Part shown: one piece after another, positions 16,703 to 26,002 of the stretch
Layout of the letters: each line of letters begins with the position of its first letter
Numbering within the stretch: position 1 is the stretch's first letter
Source of the DNA: Rhodobacter viridis
GTDB taxonomy: Bacteria > Pseudomonadota > Alphaproteobacteria > Rhodobacterales > Rhodobacteraceae
DNA: 64,000 nt
Assembly (NCBI RefSeq): GCF_003217355.1
Contig: NZ_QJTK01000002.1
Span: 372,001 to 436,000 of the forward strand
Direction: 5' to 3'
Notes under the pieces: generated by a model
What the model was told of the DNA's origin: nothing
The model's input: only the letters and a program-made list of their open reading frames with translations
The model's database searches: none
Program-made: the position numbers and the translations under genes

Positions 16703-17638
16703 TCACCTTGGGGTCGAGGCGAGAACCGCTTCGACCCTTCTGTTTTTCTCGCGCCCCTCGGGCGTGAGGTTCGACGTCCGGGGCGAGAGCCAGCCTGCCC
16801 CCTCGGCGGTCAGTTGCTCGGCCGGAACGCCCAGTTTCTCGATCAGCCGTTTACGCACGGCCGCCGCGCGGTCTTTCGACAAAGCCACATTCGCGGCGAG
16901 CGACCCAGAGTTGTCGGTGTGCCCCACCAGCGCGATCCGCGCCTCGGGCCGGGTCGCAAGGTAATCGGCCAGCGCCGAGAGCGAGGCGAAATCTTCTTCG
17001 GCCAGTTTCGAAGCGCCGCTGGCAAAGACCAGATCATCGAGCGCCACCTTGCCCGTGCTTTCCAGCGCCTGACCCAGATCACCGGCCGGGCTGTCGGGTT
17101 CCGGGCTCGGTTGCGGTGCGGCCAGATCATTGTCGGGTGTGCCGGGCGAGGCGTCTTGCACCGTCATTGTCGTCAGATGCACGAACCCCGATTCCGACGA
17201 CCGCGAGACTGTCAGCGCGATCCAGTCATTGCCATTCTGCGCCGCAAGATAGCGGAAGTCGCCCAGATCGACGTGCATTTCCGGTTCCGGGATCAAGTCG
17301 AGCGCATAACGGAAATCGAAGCCGCCGCAGGCATCGGTCTCGCATTGATACATCAGGATATAGCCTGCCGCCTCGATCTGATCGCGCAGCGGCGCAAGGA
17401 TCTGCAGCGTCGTCTGCTGATTGCCGCGCAACCGCCATGCGGTGTCCGAGCGCGTGCCCTCGAGTGTGCTGCGGGCCATCGTGTCATTGCGCCAAGGCCC
17501 GATCGGCAGCGCGTAAGAGGTTGCGGCATGGGTGCGCTCCGACGAGACCGAGGCCCCGGCCGGAAGCGTCAGTTGCAGTTGTTCGGCCTGCGCGGGCAGG
17601 GCGACAAGGAAAAATGCTGCGCAGAAAAAACGTCTCAT
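16703..17638 (-). CDS. OmpA-family peptidoglycan-associated protein
   Basis: 311 residues. A signal peptide (MRRFFCAAFFLVALPAQA) is followed by a novel N-terminal domain of about 170 residues containing the pair CETDACGG, and an OmpA C-terminal domain (about 200-311) with LVGHTDNSGS and the NRRVEAV end that binds diaminopimelate in the wall. It probably sits in the periplasm or outer membrane tied to peptidoglycan. The ATG at 17638 overlaps the stop of the upstream acetyltransferase (ATGA). Longer in-frame starts would remove the signal peptide from the N-terminus, so they are rejected. Confidence 0.87.
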   Translation of the reverse strand: MRRFFCAAFFLVALPAQAEQLQLTLPAGASVSSERTHAATSYALPIGPWRNDTMARSTLEGTRSDTAWRLRGNQQTTLQILAPLRDQIEAAGYILMYQCETDACGGFDFRYALDLIPEPEMHVDLGDFRYLAAQNGNDWIALTVSRSSESGFVHLTTMTVQDASPGTPDNDLAAPQPSPEPDSPAGDLGQALESTGKVALDDLVFASGASKLAEEDFASLSALADYLATRPEARIALVGHTDNSGSLAANVALSKDRAAAVRKRLIEKLGVPAEQLTAEGAGWLSPRTSNLTPEGREKNRRVEAVLASTPR

Positions 17639-18348
17639 GACTGGGCCTCGCGGCGGTAATGGTAAGCGCAGACGGGCTGCATTCCGAGGGCCCGGTAAAG
17701 TGCCAGAGCCGCGACATTCGCCTTGGTGACGACAAGGGTCATGCGCTCGGCCCCCTCGGTTGCGGCCCAGCGACAGGCTTCGGCCATGATCGACCGGGCA
17801 AGGCCGAGACGGCGGAACTCCGGGGCGACGACCAGCGCATGCAGCATCGCGCTGCGCTGGTGGATCGCGACAAAGGCCGCCCCGGCGGCGCGGTCTTTCG
17901 TGCGGCCAAGGACGGTGGCTTTCGGCTGCGGGGTGCGGTCGATCACCGCCTGTCGCGCCGGGCCGATGCCGTTTTCTGACCAGATTTCGCGGGCGATCGC
18001 CAAGGGAGGCCAATGCGCGAAGGCGGTGACGGGCGGCACCTCCGAGGGCAGGGCAGCAAGATCGGCGGCCAGGATCACCACCGGGTCGAACACCTCGAAG
18101 CCGCGCTTCGCGAGCGCCAGATCAAGGGCCTCGTCGCCGGGGCGCAGGATGAATTTCCCTGTCTGCCCAAGGCTTCGCTGCGCAGCGAGCGCTTCGTCGA
18201 TGTCGGCGTCTTCAAGGCGACCGACAAGGCTTGCCGCGCTGACGCGCGAGCCGCCGCCCTGTCCTTCACGGATCAGAAATCCGCCCACCTCCCGCACCGA
18301 GGCCGCGGGCCATGTGGCGTCGATCACCTCGAACAGCGGATCGGTCAT
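17635..18348 (-). CDS. GNAT-family N-acetyltransferase
   Basis: 237 residues. The C-terminal half carries the GNAT acetyl-CoA site, VVAPEFRRLGLARSIM, followed by a beta-strand and the helix of NVAALALYRALGMQPV. The N-terminal half is a degenerate GNAT-like domain, so this may be a tandem-domain enzyme. The acetyl acceptor is unknown. The gene sits between a CinA-like gene and an OmpA-family gene with 4-bp overlaps at both ends, so the three are made together. Confidence 0.85.
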   Translation of the reverse strand: MTDPLFEVIDATWPAASVREVGGFLIREGQGGGSRVSAASLVGRLEDADIDEALAAQRSLGQTGKFILRPGDEALDLALAKRGFEVFDPVVILAADLAALPSEVPPVTAFAHWPPLAIAREIWSENGIGPARQAVIDRTPQPKATVLGRTKDRAAGAAFVAIHQRSAMLHALVVAPEFRRLGLARSIMAEACRWAATEGAERMTLVVTKANVAALALYRALGMQPVCAYHYRREAQS

Positions 18349-19073
18349 CGACCCTCCGGGAAAGCGGCTTGCAGCGCGGCAAAGGCAGCGTCGAGCGCCG
18401 CGGGATCGGTCGCGCGGGCGACAAGGTTGGTGCCATATTGCCCCTCGGTCACGAAGGGATAGGACCCGAAGGACACGTCGGGATGTGCCTCGGCGAGCGC
18501 GCGCAGGGCATCGGCGATGGCGGCCTCGGCCACCATCATCTGCCAGTTGCGCGACAGAAGCGGTTGCCCCCCGGCGAGCCGCGGCAAAAGCCCTGCCACC
18601 ATCGCCTGAAAGATGTTCGGCACCCCGGCCATGACGTGGCAATTCTCGACGCTGAACCCCGGCGCGCCCGAGACCGGGTTGTCGATCAGGCTCGCGCCGT
18701 CGGGAATGCGGGCCATGCGCAGCCGGGCCTCGGTGAACTCGACGCCGCGGGCGGCGTAATGGGCGGCCAGGATCGTCCGGGCATCCGCGCGCACGCCGAT
18801 CTTGCGCCCGAAGGCCTCGGCCACGGCATCGGCGGTGATGTCGTCATGGGTCGGCCCGATGCCGCCCGAGGTGAACAGATGGTCATGCGCCGCGGAAAGC
18901 TCCCGCACCGCGGCGACGATCGTCGGATGGTCGTCCGAAATCACCCGGATCTGGCGCAGATCGAAGCCCGCCTTGACGAGTTCGCCCGCCAGATGATGCG
19001 CATTCCCCTCGCGGGTGCGGCCGGTCAGGATCTCGTCGCCAATGATCAGGATCGCACAGGTGGGATTGGGCAT
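18345..19073 (-). CDS. CinA-type molybdopterin-binding-fold protein
   Basis: 242 residues, corresponding to the N-terminal (COG1058) domain of CinA only. The motifs IIGDEILTGRTREGN and TSGGIGPTHDDIT are diagnostic. In full-length CinA this domain is associated with ADP-ribose pyrophosphatase activity and a separate C-terminal domain with NMN deamidase; the latter is absent here. It heads the three-gene coupled operon and is divergent from map across 112 bp. Confidence 0.87.
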   Translation of the reverse strand: MPNPTCAILIIGDEILTGRTREGNAHHLAGELVKAGFDLRQIRVISDDHPTIVAAVRELSAAHDHLFTSGGIGPTHDDITADAVAEAFGRKIGVRADARTILAAHYAARGVEFTEARLRMARIPDGASLIDNPVSGAPGFSVENCHVMAGVPNIFQAMVAGLLPRLAGGQPLLSRNWQMMVAEAAIADALRALAEAHPDVSFGSYPFVTEGQYGTNLVARATDPAALDAAFAALQAAFPEGR

Positions 19074-19185
19074 GGGGCTCCTCCTTCGGCATGGGTATAA
19101 GGGGCTGCGGCGTTGCGGAAAAGCCCGGGTCTGGCCAAGCAGCGGATTTGTGACTATCTAGGGGCCAGCGAACAGGAGAGTGCCC

Positions 19186-19995
19186 GTGAACGACGCAAAA
19201 CCCCGCCTGACCAAGGATGGCATCCGCATCTATGACCGTGCCGATTTCGCGGGCATGGCGGCGGCCGGGAAGATCGCGTCGCAGATCCTCGACGAAGTCG
19301 CGCCGATGGTGCTGCCGGGGGCGACGACTGCGGCGCTCGACGATTTCATCCGCAACCGGGTGACGGAGCTTGGCGCGGTCTCGGCGACGATCGGCTATCG
19401 CGGTTACAAGCATGCGTCCTGCATCTCGGTGAACCATGTGGTGTGCCACGGCATCCCGGGGCCGAAGGTTCTGGCCGATGGCGACATCCTGAACATCGAC
19501 GTGACGGTGATTCTGGATGGCTGGTTCGGCGATACCTCGCGGATGTATGTGGCGGGCAATCTGACCCGCAAGGCGGAGCGGCTCATTCAGGTCACGCATG
19601 ACGCGCTGATGCTGGGGATCGAGCAGGTGAAGCCGGGCAACACCTTTGGCGACATCGGACATGCGATTCAGGCCTATGTCGAGGCGCAGCGGATGAGCGT
19701 GGTACGCGATTTCTGCGGTCACGGGCTGGGCCGGGTTTTCCATGCGCCGCCGAACGTTCTGCACTACGGCCGCAAGGGCGCCGGTGCGGTGCTGGAGGAA
19801 GGCATGCTCTTCACCATCGAGCCGATGGTGAACCTTGGCCGCCCCGAAACCAAGGTTCTGTCGGATGACTGGACCGCCGTCACGCGCGACAAGTCGCTTT
19901 CTGCGCAGTTCGAGCATTCGGTGGGCGTCACCGCCGATGGCTGCGAGATCTTCACGCTGAGCCCGGCGAACAAGTTCCACCCGACCTGGGGCTGA
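19186..19995 (+). CDS. map: Methionine aminopeptidase, type I
   Basis: 269 residues. Removes the N-terminal methionine from nascent proteins after deformylation. Metal ligands are visible in order: Asp in NIDVTVILDGW, Asp in GDTSRMYV, His in FCGHGLGRVFH, Glu in TIEPMV and Glu in QFEHSVGV. I choose the GTG at 19186 because AGGAG lies seven bases upstream; the GTG at 19180 is almost on top of that ribosome site. Partner enzymes def and fmt lie 36 kb away. Confidence 0.94.
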   Translation: MNDAKPRLTKDGIRIYDRADFAGMAAAGKIASQILDEVAPMVLPGATTAALDDFIRNRVTELGAVSATIGYRGYKHASCISVNHVVCHGIPGPKVLADGDILNIDVTVILDGWFGDTSRMYVAGNLTRKAERLIQVTHDALMLGIEQVKPGNTFGDIGHAIQAYVEAQRMSVVRDFCGHGLGRVFHAPPNVLHYGRKGAGAVLEEGMLFTIEPMVNLGRPETKVLSDDWTAVTRDKSLSAQFEHSVGVTADGCEIFTLSPANKFHPTWG

Positions 19996-20018
19996 GGCGG
20001 GGCCCAAGGCGGGCCGCC

Positions 20019-21239
20019 TCAGTCGTATTTGCGCAGATCCTCGATCACCTTGCCGTCGTTGGGCAGGCTGCCCGGCGCCACGAGTTCGATCATGCCCTTG
20101 AGCTTGAGCGCTTCAACGACGCCCGCGGCGTAGCGGTCGGGCTCGCAGACCTCGGTTTCGATCCGCACCGTCATCGCATCCATCTCGCCCTCGCGGGTGG
20201 CGATGACGCGGGCGCGTTTCACCTCGGGGTGGGCGGCAACGAAGGCCGCGACCTGTTCGGGACGCACGAACATGCCCTTGATCTTCGTCGTCTGATCGGC
20301 GCGGCCCATCCAGCCCTTGATGCGCAGATTGGTGCGGCCGCAGGGCGAGACGCCCGGCAGCACGGCGCTGAGATCCCCGGTGGCAAAGCGGATCAGCGGA
20401 TAATCGGGGTTGAGCGTGGTGACGACGACTTCGCCGACCTCGCCCGGGGCGACCGGATCGCCGGTGCCGGGGCGGACGATCTCGACGATCACGCCCTCAT
20501 CGACGATCATCCCCTCCATCGCCGGGCTTTCATAGGCGATGTTGCCCAGATCGGCCGTCGCATAGCATTGCAGGCAGGCGATGCCGCGGTCGGCATATTC
20601 CTTGCGCAAGGACGGGAACAGCGCCCCACCGCCGACGACGGCGCGGCTGATCGTCAGCGGCTCGTTCATCTCGGCCGCCTTGTCGAGGATCACCTTCAGA
20701 TAATCGGGGGTGCCCGCATAGACGGTGGTGCCGATATCGACGGCGGCGCGGACCTGCAATTCGGTCTGGCCGGTGCCCGCGGGCAGGACGGCGGCGCCCA
20801 CGGCCCGCGCGCCGGATTCAAAGATCATCCCGGCGGGCGTCAGATGGTAGCCAAAGCAGTTCTGCACGATGTCCCCCGGGCCAACCCCCGCCGCATGCAG
20901 GAAGCGCCCCATCCGCCACCAGTCGGCCGAGGTTTCGCCGGGTTCATAGATCGGGCCGGGGCTTTGAAAGATATGCGCGAAGCCGCGCGCCGTGCGCGGG
21001 GTCATGCCGCCGAAGGGGGGCGATTTCTTCTGCGCCGCGCTCAGGTCGGATTTGCGCAGCACGGGCAATTTCGCCAGCGCGTCAAGCGAGGTGATCGCCG
21101 CGGCATCGACCCCGCCCAGATGCGCCGCAAGACCCGGCGCCATCAACGCCCGCGCCACCGCCTGCGGCAGATCCCGCGTCAGTGCGGCGGCACGTTCATC
21201 GGCGGAGCGGGTTTCCAGAACATCGTAATAACGGCTCAT
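20019..21239 (-). CDS. Phenylacetate-CoA ligase-family AMP-forming enzyme
   Basis: 406 residues, the PaaK size class. It would adenylate an aromatic or other carboxylic acid and transfer it to CoA. Visible blocks include the glycine-rich loop region VVGGGALFPSLRKEY, QCYATADLGNIAYES in the A5 position and DQTTKIKGMFV near the C-terminus, the hinge motif of this family. It is the last gene of the leftward liv-type operon, 80 bp after livF. The start is the ATG at 21239, with AAAGG upstream; an extension to 21278 is not needed. The substrate is unknown; context suggests it activates what the importer brings in. Confidence 0.87.
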   Translation of the reverse strand: MSRYYDVLETRSADERAAALTRDLPQAVARALMAPGLAAHLGGVDAAAITSLDALAKLPVLRKSDLSAAQKKSPPFGGMTPRTARGFAHIFQSPGPIYEPGETSADWWRMGRFLHAAGVGPGDIVQNCFGYHLTPAGMIFESGARAVGAAVLPAGTGQTELQVRAAVDIGTTVYAGTPDYLKVILDKAAEMNEPLTISRAVVGGGALFPSLRKEYADRGIACLQCYATADLGNIAYESPAMEGMIVDEGVIVEIVRPGTGDPVAPGEVGEVVVTTLNPDYPLIRFATGDLSAVLPGVSPCGRTNLRIKGWMGRADQTTKIKGMFVRPEQVAAFVAAHPEVKRARVIATREGEMDAMTVRIETEVCEPDRYAAGVVEALKLKGMIELVAPGSLPNDGKVIEDLRKYD

Positions 21240-21319
21240 CACGGGGCCTTTCTGCGCCACATTTGGGAGATGCTGCAATGCAGAATGCTGCGCAGCAAGT
21301 TTTTCAAGTCAGGGGCTTG

Positions 21320-22141
21320 TCAGGCCAACCAGCGCTTGCGGCGACGGTAGCTTCGGACATCGCGGAAGCTCTTGCGGCCGTCGTCCGACATGCCCAGATA
21401 GAACTCCTTCACATCCGGGTTTTCGCGCAGCTGCGCCGCCGGGCCGTCCATCACCACGCGGCCGCTTTCCAGGATGTAGCCGAAATGCGCATAGCGCAGC
21501 GCGACGTTGGTGTTCTGCTCAGCCAGAAGGAAGGTGACGCCTTCGCCCTCGTTCACCGCTTTCACGATCTCGAAGATCTGCTCGACCAGCTGCGGCGCGA
21601 GCCCCATCGAGGGTTCGTCAAGCAGGATCGTCTCGGGCCGGGACATCAGCGCCCGTCCCATCGCCACCATCTGCTGCTCGCCGCCCGAGGTGTAGCCCGC
21701 CTGCGATTTGCGGCGCTCCTTCAGGCGCGGGAAATAGGTGTAGACCATCTCGAGGTCCTGTGCGATCGCGGCTCGGCCATCGCTGCGGGTATAGGCGCCG
21801 GTCAGCAGGTTTTCCTCGACCGTCAGATGCTCGAAGCAATGCCGCCCTTCCATCACCTGAATGACGCCCTTGCGCACCAGATCGGCGGGAGACATGTCCT
21901 GCACCCGTTCGCCGCGATAGAGGATCGAGCCCTTCGTCACCTCGCCGCGTTCGGAATGCAGCAGGTTCGAGATCGCCTTCAGCGTCGTCGTCTTGCCCGC
22001 GCCATTGCCGCCCAAAAGTGCGGTGATCCCGCCCTTCGGCACCGACAGGCTGACGCCCTTCAGCACAAGGATGACGTGATTGTAGATCACCTCGATGTTG
22101 TTCACTTCCAGCAGCGTCTCGGTCTTGGCCGCATCAAACAT
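21320..22141 (-). CDS. livF: Branched-chain amino acid-type ABC transporter ATPase
   Basis: 273 residues. Walker A GGNGAGKTTT, signature SGGEQQM, Walker B ILLDEPSMGLAP and the H-loop region place it with LivF; a C-terminal basic extension (RSYRRRKRWLA) is longer than usual. I choose the ATG at 22141 because GGAGG is six bases upstream; the ATG at 22147 directly abuts that sequence. It powers uptake with LivG. Confidence 0.92.
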   Translation of the reverse strand: MFDAAKTETLLEVNNIEVIYNHVILVLKGVSLSVPKGGITALLGGNGAGKTTTLKAISNLLHSERGEVTKGSILYRGERVQDMSPADLVRKGVIQVMEGRHCFEHLTVEENLLTGAYTRSDGRAAIAQDLEMVYTYFPRLKERRKSQAGYTSGGEQQMVAMGRALMSRPETILLDEPSMGLAPQLVEQIFEIVKAVNEGEGVTFLLAEQNTNVALRYAHFGYILESGRVVMDGPAAQLRENPDVKEFYLGMSDDGRKSFRDVRSYRRRKRWLA

Positions 22142-22160
22142 GGTCATCCTCCGGGGAAAT

Positions 22161-22182
22161 CCCCCGGCCCGAAGGCCGGGGG
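22161..22182 (-). terminator. Stable stem-loop after the substrate-binding protein gene
   Basis: A perfect 9-bp stem GGCCGGGGG/CCCCCGGCC with a four-base loop (TTCG on the minus strand) lies 7 bp after the binding-protein stop. There is no T-run, so it is more likely an mRNA-protecting or attenuating hairpin that raises binding-protein output relative to livF and the ligase. Confidence 0.7.
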
Positions 22183-22189
22183 CAGGGTC

Positions 22190-23476
22190 TTACTTGCAAC
22201 GCTCGGCGATGCCGCCTTCCTTGGCGAAGGCCGCCGAATCTTCGGCGATGAGCGGGTCAAGCACGTCCTTGTCGGCTTCGATCCAGTCCGAGACCGCCGA
22301 CCATTTCTTCGCCGCGGCGTCCCATTGCAGGATCATCGCCGTGCCCGGGCCACCGTGATCGGCGCAGGTCGCGTGGATTTCCTGCGCAAAGCCCGGCAGA
22401 CCCAGCTCGGTCAGGCGCGCTTCGGTCAGGTTCAGGTTCTCGAAGCCGTCGCGCACCTCTTCGGGCGTCACTGCGGCATGGCCGGTCTTTTCCTGCGCGG
22501 TCTTGATCGCTTCGGAAATGATCATCGCCGCATACATGCCGCGCGAGTAGAGCACGTTGCCAAGGTTGTCGCCCGCGCCCGCAGCCTTGCCCGCGTCGAA
22601 GACGTATTTCTTCAGATCGGCATAGATCGGGTAATCCGAGCCGACGCCGTGGAAGCTGAGCGCCTTGTAGCCGTTCGCGCCCTCGCCCGCCGGTCCGACA
22701 TCGTTTTCAGAGCCCGACCACCAGACGCCGATCATGTGATCCATCGGGAACTTGATGTTCACCGCTTCCTGAATCGCGACCTGGTTCATCACGCCCCAGC
22801 CCCACATCAGCACGTAATCCGGCTTCTCGCGGCGGATCTGCAGCCATTGCGATTTCTGCTCCTGCCCGGGCGGGTCGACCGCGATCGTCACCAGCTCGAA
22901 GCCATGCTTCTTCGCCAGTTCCTCGAGCGTGCGGATCGGCTCCTTGCCATAGGCCGAGTTGTGATAGACCAGCGCGACCTTCTTGCCCTTCAGGTCGTCG
23001 CCATTCTGCGACAGCATGTATTTCACCGCGACCGAGGCGCCGTCCCAGTAGTTGGCCGGGTAGTTGAACACCCATTCAAAGACCGCGCCATTGGCCGAGG
23101 ACGTGCGGCCATAGCCCGGCGTGTAAAGGACATGGTGATCCGCGGTGACCTTCGGGATCAGCTGATAGGTGATCCCGGTCGAGAGCGGGTTATAGGCGAG
23201 CGCCGCCTGGCCCTTGGTGCTCTCATAGCACTCGACGCCCTTTTCGGTGTTGTAGGCGGTCTCGCATTCCGGCACGGCGACCTTCTCGCCACCGATGCCG
23301 CCATCCCGCTCGTTCAGCAGCGTGAAGTAGTCGGCGAAACCATCGGCATAGGGGATGCCGTTCGCGGCATAGGAGCCGGTGCGATAGCTCAGGTTCGGCA
23401 CCGTCAGATCTGCCATCGCGGGAACGGTCGTGGCCAGCATGGCCGCCGCCGCAAGGGCTGCAAAGCTCTTTTTCAT
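22190..23476 (-). CDS. Periplasmic substrate-binding protein of the liv-type ABC importer
   Basis: 428 residues with a clear signal peptide (cleaved after VPAMA, about residue 22). The mature domain is a type I periplasmic binding fold of the LivJ/AmiC class (VALVYHNSAYGKEP, GVWWSGSENDVG). At about 406 mature residues it is longer than LivJ and resembles binding proteins found beside CoA ligases in alpha- and betaproteobacteria. The ligand could be a branched or aromatic acid or amino acid; I cannot tell which. Confidence 0.9.
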   Translation of the reverse strand: MKKSFAALAAAAMLATTVPAMADLTVPNLSYRTGSYAANGIPYADGFADYFTLLNERDGGIGGEKVAVPECETAYNTEKGVECYESTKGQAALAYNPLSTGITYQLIPKVTADHHVLYTPGYGRTSSANGAVFEWVFNYPANYWDGASVAVKYMLSQNGDDLKGKKVALVYHNSAYGKEPIRTLEELAKKHGFELVTIAVDPPGQEQKSQWLQIRREKPDYVLMWGWGVMNQVAIQEAVNIKFPMDHMIGVWWSGSENDVGPAGEGANGYKALSFHGVGSDYPIYADLKKYVFDAGKAAGAGDNLGNVLYSRGMYAAMIISEAIKTAQEKTGHAAVTPEEVRDGFENLNLTEARLTELGLPGFAQEIHATCADHGGPGTAMILQWDAAAKKWSAVSDWIEADKDVLDPLIAEDSAAFAKEGGIAERCK

Positions 23477-23540
23477 ACGTGTCTCCTCCCAGTAACGTAT
23501 TGATTATATTTGGCCGGTTGCCCGGGTCTTGCCTTGCCCC

Positions 23541-24617
23541 TCAATGCGGGAAGGGCCAAAGTCTCAGTTTTTCCTTGGCGATGCGCCACAGCTGCGCCAG
23601 CCCATGCGGCTCGACGATCAGGAACACCACGATCAGCGCGCCGACGATCATCAGCTCCAGATGCGCCGCCACATCGGTCGGCCAGCCGAAGCCGCCCACC
23701 AGCACATTTTTCAGAAACACCGGCAGCAGCACGAGGAAAGCCGCCCCGGCGAAGGAGCCGAAGATCGAGCCCAGTCCGCCGATGATCACCATGAAGAGGA
23801 TCAGGAACGACTTGTTGATCCCGAAGGCCTCGCCAACCTCGGCCGCGCCCAGGTAGACCGAGAACAGAAGTGCCCCGGCGATGCCGATGAAGAAGGACGA
23901 GACGGCAAAGGCGGTGACCTTGGCAGAGAGCGGGTTGACCCCGATGATCTCGGCCGCGATGTCCATGTCGCGGATCGCCATCCACTTCCGCCCGACCGTG
24001 CCGCGGGTCAGGTTGCGCGCCATCAGGGCCACAAGTGTCAGGATGATCAGACAGAAAAGGTATTTCGCCGCCGCCGTCGTCTGCGCCCCGGTGATGAAGA
24101 TGCCGAACATCGTGCGCTCGGGCGCGGTGATCTGCCCGGACGCGGAATAGTTGTAAAACCACGGCACCTTGTTGAAGAGCCAGACAAGAAAGAACTGCGC
24201 GGCGAGCGTCGCGACGGCAAGGTAGAACCCCTTGATCCGCAGCGAGGGCAGGCCGAAGAGCACGCCCACCGCGGCGGTGATGCCACCCGCCAGAAGCACA
24301 TGGATCAGGATCGGCACGTCGGGAAAAGCGGTCATCAGCTTGTAGACCGCATAGGCGCCCACGGCCATGAAACCGCCGGTGCCAAGGCTCACCTGACCGG
24401 CATAGCCGACCAGAATATTGAGCCCGATCGCCGCGATCGCGTAGATCAGGAAGGGCACGAAAACCGCATTGGCCCAGTAATCGTCAATGACGAAAGGCAC
24501 GATGCCATAGGCCACGACCAGCGCCGCGACATAGCCCATCCGGTCCAGACGGATCGGAAAGGTCTGGCTGTCGGCCCGGTAACTTGTCTTGAAATCGCCT
24601 GCTTCGCGGTAGAACAT
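23541..24617 (-). CDS. livM: Branched-chain amino acid-type ABC permease LivM
   Basis: 358 residues with about ten hydrophobic segments. The core reads LNILVGYAGQVSLGTGGFMAVGAYA, the LivM hallmark (in two parts LNILVGYAGQ and VSLGTGGFMA), and the EAA-like loop FINKSFLILFMVIIGGLGSI region precedes the final helices. It pairs with LivH to form the inner-membrane channel. A 67-residue membrane protein gene lies just upstream in the operon. Confidence 0.91.
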   Translation of the reverse strand: MFYREAGDFKTSYRADSQTFPIRLDRMGYVAALVVAYGIVPFVIDDYWANAVFVPFLIYAIAAIGLNILVGYAGQVSLGTGGFMAVGAYAVYKLMTAFPDVPILIHVLLAGGITAAVGVLFGLPSLRIKGFYLAVATLAAQFFLVWLFNKVPWFYNYSASGQITAPERTMFGIFITGAQTTAAAKYLFCLIILTLVALMARNLTRGTVGRKWMAIRDMDIAAEIIGVNPLSAKVTAFAVSSFFIGIAGALLFSVYLGAAEVGEAFGINKSFLILFMVIIGGLGSIFGSFAGAAFLVLLPVFLKNVLVGGFGWPTDVAAHLELMIVGALIVVFLIVEPHGLAQLWRIAKEKLRLWPFPH

Positions 24618-24666
24618 CAGCCCCTCCCCCCCGTGATGTGGTGGGGAAGGGTGCGTTCCGCCCCGG

Positions 24667-24870
24667 TCAGATGTCGCGGCGCACGCGCATCCAGGACCAG
24701 AGGCCGGCCCCGGCCCCGAAGGCCGCGAGGATCATGTTGATGGTCCGCAGCGAAGCGGGCTCGTCCGGCGGTGCCGCCAGCGCAATCCATCCGAAGGTCA
24801 ATGCCGAGGCCCAACCGATGGTAAAGGCGACGGAACAGGCTTTTCTGGTCATCTTGAAGGGGCCCCCCAT
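24667..24870 (-). CDS. Small two-helix membrane protein inside the liv operon
   Basis: 67 residues, unrecognised. Two hydrophobic segments (about 11-33 and 45-61) are joined by a short polar loop with PPDEP; the C-terminus is basic (RVRRDI). The ATG at 24870 has GAGGAGG nine bases upstream, a strong site, and is preferred over the ATG at 24852. It lies between livH and livM on the same strand. It may be an accessory of the importer; this is inference from position only. Confidence 0.65.
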   Translation of the reverse strand: MGGPFKMTRKACSVAFTIGWASALTFGWIALAAPPDEPASLRTINMILAAFGAGAGLWSWMRVRRDI

Positions 24871-25015
24871 CCCCGGGCGCCTCCTCAACCACAAGGAGCG
24901 CCTGATGCAGTGCTTGTCCCCGGCAGGAATCATTCCAGCTCGCCGGATCGCTGACAGAATGTCGCACCTTGTCCCCCTGTTCAACCGTTTTCTGCGTCAA
25001 AGTGTCCATTTTAGT

Positions 25016-26002
25016 TTACACTCTCTCGATGATCCGCTCGCCGAACAGGCCCTGCGGCCGGAACACGAGGAAAAAGAGCGCCAGCACATAGGCGAACCAG
25101 TTTTCGGTGGCGCCACCGATCAGCGGCCCGACGAAGAATTCGAACAGCTTCTCGCCCATGCCGATGATCAGCCCGCCGACGATGGCGCCGGGGATCGAGG
25201 TGAAGCCGCCCAGCATCAGCACCGGCAGGGCTTTCAGCGCGATCATCGAGAGCGAGAATTGCACCCCGGATTTCGAGCCCCACATGATCCCCGCGACCAG
25301 CGCGACGAAGCCTGCGATCGACCAGACCAGCACCCAGATGAAGCGCAGCGAGATGCCGACCGAGAGCGCCGCCTGATGGTCGTCAGCCACGGCACGCAGT
25401 GCGCGGCCCTGTTTCGAATACTGGCTGAAGAGCGTCAGCGCCGTCACCAGCGCGACCGAAACGATAGCCGCCACGATGTCGAGATTGTCGATGAAGAAGC
25501 CGTAGCCAAACCAAGTGTCGGTCACGCTCTCGATCGTTTCGTTGATGCCCTGCGGCAGCCCGACATCGAGCGTCTTGATGTCGGCGCCCCACATCACGTC
25601 GCCGAAGCCCTCGAGGAAATAGGCCAGCCCGATCGTCGCCATGAAGAGGATGATCGGCGCCTGATTGACCAGATGCTTCAGCACCAGCGTCTCGATCACG
25701 ATCGCCATTCCGATCATCACCACGATGGTCAAAAGGATGGCCAGCACGGCGGGCACCTGCCAGCCGAAGGTCTCCAGATGGCCGCCGGTGACGGCGTTGA
25801 TCAGATGGGCAAAGGGCACCTGGCCCTTCTGGATGCCGACGAGCGTCAGCGCCGCGAAAAGCGCCATTACCCCTTGGGCGTAGTTGAACACGCCCGAAGA
25901 TTTGTAGATCAAGACGAAGCCAAGGGCGACGAGCGAATACATCACCCCGGCCATCAGGCCGTTCAGCGCCGCCTCCGAGGCATAGGTCAGCTGGTCAAGC
26001 AT
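25016..26002 (-). CDS. livH: Branched-chain amino acid-type ABC permease LivH
   Basis: 328 residues with eight or nine membrane segments. The N-terminus (NGLMAGVMYSLVALGFVLIY) and the ADDHQAALSVGI loop match LivH. It forms the importer channel with LivM. Its start overlaps the livG stop by 8 bp. The 145-bp gap downstream before the small membrane gene contains only that gene's ribosome site as far as I can see. Confidence 0.92.
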   Translation of the reverse strand: MLDQLTYASEAALNGLMAGVMYSLVALGFVLIYKSSGVFNYAQGVMALFAALTLVGIQKGQVPFAHLINAVTGGHLETFGWQVPAVLAILLTIVVMIGMAIVIETLVLKHLVNQAPIILFMATIGLAYFLEGFGDVMWGADIKTLDVGLPQGINETIESVTDTWFGYGFFIDNLDIVAAIVSVALVTALTLFSQYSKQGRALRAVADDHQAALSVGISLRFIWVLVWSIAGFVALVAGIMWGSKSGVQFSLSMIALKALPVLMLGGFTSIPGAIVGGLIIGMGEKLFEFFVGPLIGGATENWFAYVLALFFLVFRPQGLFGERIIERV

